NCBI GenBank assembly: GCA_900553765.1
Contig: USET01000029.1
Coordinates: forward strand, 1-10,529
DNA length: 10,529 nt
Source of the DNA: an uncultured Mycoplasmatota bacterium
Lineage (GTDB): Bacteria; Bacillota_I; Bacilli_A; RF39; UBA660
Direction of reading: 5' to 3'
Shown here: positions 5,519 through 10,529 of the stretch, piece after piece
How the letters are laid out: each line of letters opens with the position of its first letter
Position numbering within the stretch: the first letter of the stretch is position 1
Translations under genes and position numbers: made by a program
Notes under the pieces: model-generated
What the model saw: the letters and a program-made list of their open reading frames with translations, nothing else
Told to the model about the DNA's origin: nothing
The model's database searches: none

Positions 5519-7227
5519 CTTAATTGTAATCGCTGATAGTATTCATTTTCCTTTAATAACTCTCGATGTGTTCCCCAACCAACGATCGTTCCATGACTTA
5601 AAACAATGATATTATCTGATGCTCGCATCATCTCAGGTTTATGGGTAATCATAATAATCGTATGATCTTTCTTTAATTCTTTTAATAATGATGCAATATG
5701 TGTTGTCGTCTTTGAATCTAGAGAGCTCGTGATCTCATCAAACAACAATACTTCCGCCTTGGAAAGAAGAGTTCGAGCTAAACTAAGCAATTGTTTTTCT
5801 CCGATCGACAACTCACTCCCATTTTCCGTTAGAATTGTATTATATCCCTCCGGCAAATGCATAATAATGTCATGAATTCCAACTCGCTTACAAGCTTCTT
5901 CTTGCCGTTCATGATTCGGATCGACTAAACTTAAATTTTGGCGAATGCTCATATGAAATACGAAAGGCTTTTGATTCACTACAGATACGTTAGAAAAATA
6001 AACCTTTCTCGCATAATTGTAAATTGGAATTCCATCTAGTAAAATTATCCCTTCTTCTAGTGGATAAAGTCGCAACAATAAATTAAATATCGTACTCTTT
6101 CCACTTCCACTCTTTCCAACGATCGCCGTCACTTGATTATGTTCGAAAACCGCATTGATATGTTGTAAAGTAGGTTCTTCTTCATAACGGAAAGAAACAT
6201 CGCAAAGAGATATATTTCCAGTGATATCATCTTGTTCATTCTCTCCAAAAGAAAGAAGATGTTTTTCTTGATAATCCAATACTTCCTGAATCCGATCAAC
6301 AGCTACAATATGAGTTTTCAATGTTTTAGAACAATTGCACATATATTGAACATCCGTCACCATCAAATCATAGTATCCAATCAACAATACAATTTTATCT
6401 ACCGTAAATTTACCTTGAAATACATAGATCAACATGACAAAATACAAAAGTACTTGTCCTATTTGATAAATCATTGGTAACCCACTATCGCGCAAGTCCA
6501 TATAAAAACGTTTCTTCAAATAGGCAATGCGAAACTTAGATACGATGTTTTGGAATCTCGTCTGTAATTTAGAAAACATGTCATATACTTGAACTTCCAA
6601 TTTTCCATCTAATACTTCAGATAAAGATCCAGCGATACGATCTTGAAATTTACGTTGTTTTCTCAAATAATAGACCATGCGATTATTGCTTTGCTCGATC
6701 GCCTGCATATAGCCTAATATAATAACTGTAGCAAGAAGCCCTACCCATACATTGGTCATTAAAATAAGACATAACATGACGATAATCTTAAAGAAAGTTA
6801 CGATGCAATCTACGATCGAATCATTTAACGACGAGATATTCCACACATCTGCAGCCGTCGTATTGATAACTCTCGATGTCGATAGATTTTTATGATAGTC
6901 TAAATCATATTTAACGAGCGCATTAAATATCGCATCCTTCAATTTACAGTAAACATAATTATTATCGATTCCATCGATCCAATAATTCCAATAATAGCTT
7001 ACAATGTGCAATAAATAACAAACAGCTATCACAATGATCCAAAATATAGTCTGTTCTTGATCTCCTTCTGTCAATGCTTTTACGATGAGAGATGGTAATA
7101 CAGCATAAATAAGAATAGAGAAAATAGAACCTACCGTTTTAGAGATCAATCTCTCTATGATATATATTTTTTTATGAGGAATCAAACTCCAATGTTTCTT
7201 GGCGATTTCATATACACCCTTTATCAT
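5509..7227 (-). CDS. ABC exporter half-transporter, subunit with the catalytic Walker B (fused TMD-NBD)
   Basis: 572 residues: six membrane helices (about 25-290), then an ATPase domain (about 335-572). A-loop Y348, Walker A GKSGSGKST (371-379), Q419, Walker B VLLFDE (493-498) with catalytic E498, D-loop SSLD and switch H529 are all intact. The signature motif is not: LSGGQ reads LSIGE (473-477). The partner encoded upstream shows the reverse pattern, so the two should form a heterodimer in which this subunit's Walker motifs work with the partner's normal signature. The ATG (7225-7227) overlaps the partner's TGA stop as ATGA, with AAGGTGAG upstream, so the two are made together. LmrCD, BmrCD and TM287/288 are known exporters of this kind. 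Direction of transport (outward) follows the family; the substrate cannot be read from sequence. Confidence 0.94.
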   Translation of the reverse strand: MIKGVYEIAKKHWSLIPHKKIYIIERLISKTVGSIFSILIYAVLPSLIVKALTEGDQEQTIFWIIVIAVCYLLHIVSYYWNYWIDGIDNNYVYCKLKDAIFNALVKYDLDYHKNLSTSRVINTTAADVWNISSLNDSIVDCIVTFFKIIVMLCLILMTNVWVGLLATVIILGYMQAIEQSNNRMVYYLRKQRKFQDRIAGSLSEVLDGKLEVQVYDMFSKLQTRFQNIVSKFRIAYLKKRFYMDLRDSGLPMIYQIGQVLLYFVMLIYVFQGKFTVDKIVLLIGYYDLMVTDVQYMCNCSKTLKTHIVAVDRIQEVLDYQEKHLLSFGENEQDDITGNISLCDVSFRYEEEPTLQHINAVFEHNQVTAIVGKSGSGKSTIFNLLLRLYPLEEGIILLDGIPIYNYARKVYFSNVSVVNQKPFVFHMSIRQNLSLVDPNHERQEEACKRVGIHDIIMHLPEGYNTILTENGSELSIGEKQLLSLARTLLSKAEVLLFDEITSSLDSKTTTHIASLLKELKKDHTIIMITHKPEMMRASDNIIVLSHGTIVGWGTHRELLKENEYYQRLQLRKG

Positions 7228-8951
7228 ACAATCTCACCTTCTTGCTCTATGTCAACAACTTTAAATTCCGGATTTTTCGCAAGCATTTCTTGATAAGTAC
7301 AATACGTATGAACCTTTCGATTCTTGATCATCAAAATTTGCTCCGAACGTTCCATCACTGCAACTTTATTTGTAACAATCAAAATTGTATGGTCTCTCTT
7401 TAAATCGTCTAATAGACGTGCTATATTTTCAACATTCGCTGGATCCAAAGAACTTGTAATGTCATCAAATAATAAAATTTCAGATTCCGTTAGTAGCGCG
7501 CGTGCTATACTGAGCATTTGTTTTTGTCCACCACTAAAGTTTCCTGCTTTTTCAGTTATGGTTGTGTTATATCCTTTTGGTAAACTCATGATAAAGTCGT
7601 GAATTCCGGCACGTTTACAAGCAGCTTCTTGCTTTTCTCGATTGGTCGTTACCATATTGAGATTTTCCCGGATTGACATATGAAAGATAAATGGTGTTTG
7701 AGTAATAACTGTTATATTAGACAGATAAGCATCTTCACTATAGTCGTATATATTACTTCCGTCCAATAGAATCTCTCCTTCATCAATTTTCTGCTGGCGC
7801 ATTAAAAGTCGAATTAAACTCGTTTTACCACTTCCCGAGAGCCCGATAATCGAATTAATCGTATTTGGTTTCATATGAAAAGAAGCTCTGTAAAACAATG
7901 TGTGTTCTTGATATCCAAACGATACTTTATGAAAGCTTAAATCTCCATATACATTCGTATTTACCAACGTTCCCTGTGGTACTTTCTTCTGATCGACATA
8001 TTCTAAAATAGTACGAATTCGATCGATCGAGATTCGATACTGTCGAGCATAGCGGACATTGTCCGTCATTCCATCAATATCGGCAATTAAACTTGTATAA
8101 TACCCCGTAAACAATACGAGAATATCGACACCCAACTGTTCAGATAAAATTAAAATTGCCATACAAATATAAGTCAAAACACGAGTCGTATGTGTAATAA
8201 ACCACGAAAGGTTTTCCGTTCTTGTGTAATACTTACGCTTCATGCGATACTCTCTCGTATAACGTTTTCTCTGCTTTTCGTAGTGTCCACGTAACCTTTT
8301 TTCGATATCTAACGTTTTTACCTCGTGTAACCCATTTAAAGTTTCCAAGAACACATCGCTAATTGCGTCGTTAATCTTCTTTTGTTTTCTAAAGTAGCGA
8401 ATAAACTGAATATCGTTGTAGTTGATATAGATGTAATAGATAAGTCCTGAAAAAGAGAGTAATAATCCGATCCAAAAATTTACTCGAACCATGATAAACA
8501 TGAGCACGACAATTTTTACAAACGAGTTAATCACTTCAAAAACCGCATCGATATAAAGTGGGACATCTACAGTGTCTGAATTTACGACGTTATAAAGTCG
8601 TCCATGCGATACTTTATCCGTAAAATGTTCGTCGACAATCGCTAATTTTTTCAAAAATTTGCGGTAAAGATTTTCACAAAAGTATAGCCCATTTTGTGTA
8701 TAAGCTCGATAATTTCCCCACCAAAAAAGTGAAATCAAAAGATAATTCAACCCTAAAATTCCACACCATAAAAAAGCTTCGTCCGACTGATTCTCTGTCG
8801 CGTATTTAATAATCATAGATACGGCAAAAGGAACGACCAATTCAAGTAAATGGGCCATAATAGAACAAATATATTCAACTGTAAGTACATTCCATTTTAC
8901 CTTTGATACTTTGAATGGTGCTGTGAAAAAATCAATCACTTGATGTACCAT
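7224..8951 (-). CDS. ABC exporter half-transporter, subunit with the degenerate Walker B (fused TMD-NBD)
   Basis: 575 residues with six membrane helices (about 20-290) and an ATPase domain (about 335-575). A-loop Y347, Walker A GLSGSGKTS (370-378), Q418, signature FSGGQ (472-476) and D-loop SSLD are present. The catalytic Glu after Walker B is Asp (D497 in LLFDD) and the switch His is Asn (N528 in VTNK), so the site built on its Walker motifs should hydrolyse ATP poorly or not at all. The pair are clear paralogues: both read FHMSIR.NL, ACKR.GIHD.IM and LLFD.ITSSLD, pointing to an old tandem duplication. The ATG (8949-8951) follows GGGGAG (8958-8963) at six bases. The operon has an extended -10 promoter covered by a palindrome. 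Substrate unknown; no peptide, lantibiotic or immunity genes are adjacent. Confidence 0.94.
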   Translation of the reverse strand: MVHQVIDFFTAPFKVSKVKWNVLTVEYICSIMAHLLELVVPFAVSMIIKYATENQSDEAFLWCGILGLNYLLISLFWWGNYRAYTQNGLYFCENLYRKFLKKLAIVDEHFTDKVSHGRLYNVVNSDTVDVPLYIDAVFEVINSFVKIVVLMFIMVRVNFWIGLLLSFSGLIYYIYINYNDIQFIRYFRKQKKINDAISDVFLETLNGLHEVKTLDIEKRLRGHYEKQRKRYTREYRMKRKYYTRTENLSWFITHTTRVLTYICMAILILSEQLGVDILVLFTGYYTSLIADIDGMTDNVRYARQYRISIDRIRTILEYVDQKKVPQGTLVNTNVYGDLSFHKVSFGYQEHTLFYRASFHMKPNTINSIIGLSGSGKTSLIRLLMRQQKIDEGEILLDGSNIYDYSEDAYLSNITVITQTPFIFHMSIRENLNMVTTNREKQEAACKRAGIHDFIMSLPKGYNTTITEKAGNFSGGQKQMLSIARALLTESEILLFDDITSSLDPANVENIARLLDDLKRDHTILIVTNKVAVMERSEQILMIKNRKVHTYCTYQEMLAKNPEFKVVDIEQEGEIV

Positions 8952-8963
8952 ATGAAACTCCCC

Positions 8964-8984
8964 TATTCTACTATAAGTAGTATA
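8964..8984. promoter_or_regulatory. 21-bp imperfect palindrome over the ABC operon promoter, candidate operator
   Basis: Left arm TATTCTACT (8964-8972), three-base centre ATA, right arm AGTAGTATA (8976-8984). Eight of nine arm positions pair. It covers the whole -10 box and the expected start of transcription, the usual place for a repressor of a drug- or peptide-responsive exporter (for example GntR/YtrA, TetR or PadR types). No candidate repressor gene lies next to the operon. Confidence 0.5.
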
Positions 8985-9007
8985 TCAAAATTACTGCATG
9001 AAGACAA
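8979..9007 (-). promoter_or_regulatory. Extended -10 promoter of the ABC exporter operon
   Basis: Minus-strand -35 TTGTCT (9002-9007, four of six) and -10 TATACT (8979-8984) are 17 bases apart. The -10 is preceded by TGA, which gives the TGn extended element. It lies 27 bases upstream of the start codon, and its -35 overlaps the end of the upstream gene's terminator tail. Confidence 0.6.
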
Positions 9008-9032
9008 TAAAAAAGGATGATTTCTCATCCTT
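9005..9032 (-). terminator. Rho-independent terminator of the exported-protein fragment
   Basis: A perfect eight-bp stem (AAGGATGA at 9013-9020 with TCATCCTT at 9025-9032), four-base loop, followed on the minus strand by a T tract (9009-9014). The hairpin starts inside the TAA stop (9031-9033). Confidence 0.88.
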
Positions 9033-9894
9033 ATGCTCCAGCTGATTCACTTGTAGTGAATTGTAAATCAAATGTAATGTTTCCACCAGATGCATTGTTT
9101 TCACAGTCTACATCTTGTCCTTCGATCCACATATAGATTCTTACCTTCGTAATACCTTTACTTAATGTAATCAATTGTTGATATTCTGCGAAACCAACTT
9201 CTGTCTGAATTTGTGGTGTAACCTTTTGGAAGTTTTCGCTTGACTGTGTTGCATTTGCATTTCCAAGTGTAATATTATCTGCTGTATCGAACTCATTTTT
9301 AATTCCATCGTATGGAACTAAGTCATTTCCAGTTCCAGCAGTCAAATCTCCAATTCCATAAGTATCACGTGCATTTGCCACACCATAAGATGTATGATCA
9401 TCGTAATTTGGTTCCCAAATTGTAACTGGTGAAGATGCTCCGTTATTTAATCCTTGAATGTTTCCGATTGTATCATCACTTGTCGTATTTCCTAATACTG
9501 CAAATGCGATTCTTGTTGCATTCTTAATTCCTGTATCATCGGCATCTTTAAATGTAACTCCTGAATTTGTCGTTAGATAAATTGGAGCTTCGTTCTCTGT
9601 ACGTAAGAAAATATCATATGCTACATAAGCTCCAGTTGCACCATTTTGATCTGTTTGTTTCGTCGAACTCAAGATCCAATCTCCTGTATCATTAGAAGTA
9701 ACTGTTCCTAAATACATATTCATCGTACCACCAGCATCCATTACTCCCGCACTTGATACTGGTTCTAACTGCGCTGGCAATTGGTTCTTCGCAGCGGCAT
9801 AATTTCCTTGTGCTCCTGTAATATCTGTCGTCGTCAAAATAGATTTCCAATTCTGACCATCAGCTGAAATTTGTAGACCACTCTTTGCATCTTC
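9031..9894 (-). CDS. C-terminal part of an exported Thr/Ala/Asn-rich surface protein, 5' end missing
   Basis: About 287 residues have protein-like character in this frame, beginning near EDAKSGLQISADGQNW. The body is rich in Thr, Asn, Ala, Asp and Gly with almost no Cys, typical of secreted beta-rich proteins. It ends VRIYMWIEGQDVDCENN, a C-terminal pattern I associate, from memory only, with TasA/camelysin-like or related exported proteins of Bacillota. No signal peptide, start codon or ribosome site belongs to it within the window. Upstream of about 9894 the same frame stays open but is only a shadow of the FGE-like gene, so the real N-terminus is absent. The 3' end is normal, with a proper terminator. 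Either the gene was cut by recombination or the sequence here is a chimeric join. Role presumably at the cell surface. Confidence 0.65.
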   Translation of the reverse strand, partial: EDAKSGLQISADGQNWKSILTTTDITGAQGNYAAAKNQLPAQLEPVSSAGVMDAGGTMNMYLGTVTSNDTGDWILSSTKQTDQNGATGAYVAYDIFLRTENEAPIYLTTNSGVTFKDADDTGIKNATRIAFAVLGNTTSDDTIGNIQGLNNGASSPVTIWEPNYDDHTSYGVANARDTYGIGDLTAGTGNDLVPYDGIKNEFDTADNITLGNANATQSSENFQKVTPQIQTEVGFAEYQQLITLSKGITKVRIYMWIEGQDVDCENNASGGNITFDLQFTTSESAGA

Positions 9895-10528
9895 CGGTCT
9901 TAACAACCTTCCCGGGAGAATCCTTGGTGTTCCAAAAATTACCCCATTGGGTGGAGTCGCTTGCAATCTCATCTGTGGTTCTTGCCTTCGATTTGATAAA
10001 CCATTCCAACACAGAGTCATATTCTGCCCCATAGGGAAGATGGCTCTTAACAGAGACTCCATCTCCAAAGGTTTTAGCAGCCTCCATGGCATCAAACCAG
10101 TTGATGTTTGTCCAAGGCATTGCTCCTTTGACAGATTTGGCTTCGCCAGTCTTACTTCGGGAGATGTTGTAGCAGGAGATATAGAACCCCCCATACTTTT
10201 GCACGCTCTGCCACTGCTTGCGCAGTTCTCCCTCCAATTCTTCGTTGAATCCGTCATCAGAGAATTCATCATCCTGATAATTTCTTCTGCCGAACTTCTC
10301 GGAGCAACTAGAACCATCAAGGGTTCCATTGGGATCCAAGAAATCAACAGGTACCCAAACAAACTGGTTTCCCTTAGAATCCTGGATCGTAAATCCGTTG
10401 TTCCAATCTCCTTCGACATATTCCCATCCTTCCGGAATGGGAGGATCGGTATAGTTTCCAGAGTACTCGGTAGCGACTGTGGGAATGAGTTTGATTTTCA
10501 GTTCACCACTGTCTTCCTCAGAAACGCC
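9860..10528 (-). CDS. N-terminal part of an FGE/SUMF1-like domain surface protein, truncated at both ends
   Basis: The frame is open from the window edge and gives 222 residues. Family-like segments appear in order: IPEGWEYVEGDWNNGF, GNQFVWVPVD, YGGFYISCYNIS, PWTNINWFDAMEAA, SHLPYGAEYDSVLEWF and WGNFWNTKDSPGKVV. These match the first half of a formylglycine-generating-enzyme-like (SUMF1, C-type-lectin fold) domain, which in many gut Bacillota surface and phage proteins is a binding module, not an enzyme. The second half, which normally holds the NVWEW-type segment and the RGG...GFR end, is missing: similarity stops at about KVVKTG and a TGA follows at 9860-9862. Hand-counted blocks give about 47% G+C, well above the ABC and mannosyltransferase genes, so this piece has a different history from the rest. 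Confidence 0.7.
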   Translation of the reverse strand, partial: GVSEEDSGELKIKLIPTVATEYSGNYTDPPIPEGWEYVEGDWNNGFTIQDSKGNQFVWVPVDFLDPNGTLDGSSCSEKFGRRNYQDDEFSDDGFNEELEGELRKQWQSVQKYGGFYISCYNISRSKTGEAKSVKGAMPWTNINWFDAMEAAKTFGDGVSVKSHLPYGAEYDSVLEWFIKSKARTTDEIASDSTQWGNFWNTKDSPGKVVKTGRCKEWSTNFS

Positions 10529-10529
10529 A

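Noticed and set aside
7224..8951. Bacteriocin or lantibiotic export cassette
   Set aside because: The exporter lacks an N-terminal C39 peptidase domain, and no precursor peptide, modification enzyme or immunity gene was found near it.
9895..10419. Open frame continuing the exported protein upstream toward 10419 with an ATG start
   Set aside because: This stretch is out of frame with the clear FGE-like coding sequence on the same strand. Its translation has no domain character, so it is a shadow, and the apparent start is not real.
9860..10528. Target protein of a diversity-generating retroelement
   Set aside because: The FGE/C-type-lectin fold is a common target type, but the C-terminal variable half is missing here and no reverse transcriptase or template repeat is visible.

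Overview
The window looks like chromosomal DNA of a low-GC Bacillota. Blocks I counted by hand run about 32-37% G+C in most of the window. Shine-Dalgarno sites are strong, promoters are SigA-like, and protein types fit Bacilli or Erysipelotrichia-like gut relatives; I cannot name the genus. TGA is used as a stop (the ATGA overlap at 7224-7227), so the mycoplasma code is unlikely. Every supported gene is on the minus strand, so the text runs from high to low coordinates. There is no rRNA, tRNA, CRISPR array or insertion sequence, and no gene-free stretch reaches 300 bases.

Layout from the right edge: (1) 10528-9860, the N-terminal part of an FGE/SUMF1-like surface protein, open at the window edge, relatively GC-rich (about 47% in blocks counted), ending abruptly. 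(2) 9894-9031, the C-terminal ~287 residues of a different exported Thr/Ala/Asn-rich protein, in another frame. The two meet at about 9870-9900, which is either an assembly chimera or a recombination scar. (3) 8951-5509, a translationally coupled pair of half-size ABC exporters forming a heterodimer with one canonical and one degenerate ATP site. (4) 5428-4673 and 4576-3956, two unrecognised soluble proteins. (5) 3888-3217 and 3207-2734, a two-gene operon: an NrtR-like regulator (degenerate Nudix domain plus winged helix) with a consensus promoter and a palindromic candidate operator, then a small membrane protein with a type IV prepilin-like N-terminus. (6) 2649-973, a protein O-mannosyltransferase (GT39/PMT) with an extracytoplasmic insert domain. 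(7) 918-43, an exported protein of unknown function with an N-terminal membrane anchor.

Most units have their own promoter and/or terminator, so this is a row of short transcription units. At all five terminators the hairpin overlaps, or begins within about five bases of, the stop codon. That arrangement is associated with uncoupled ('runaway') transcription in Bacillus-type bacteria.

A loose theme is the cell surface: an O-mannosyltransferase, two anchored exported proteins, an exporter of unknown substrate and two surface-protein fragments. I see no recognisable defence, phage or biosynthetic system. The points most worth following are the gene junction, the pilin-like protein under a Nudix regulator, and the stop-codon/terminator overlap.
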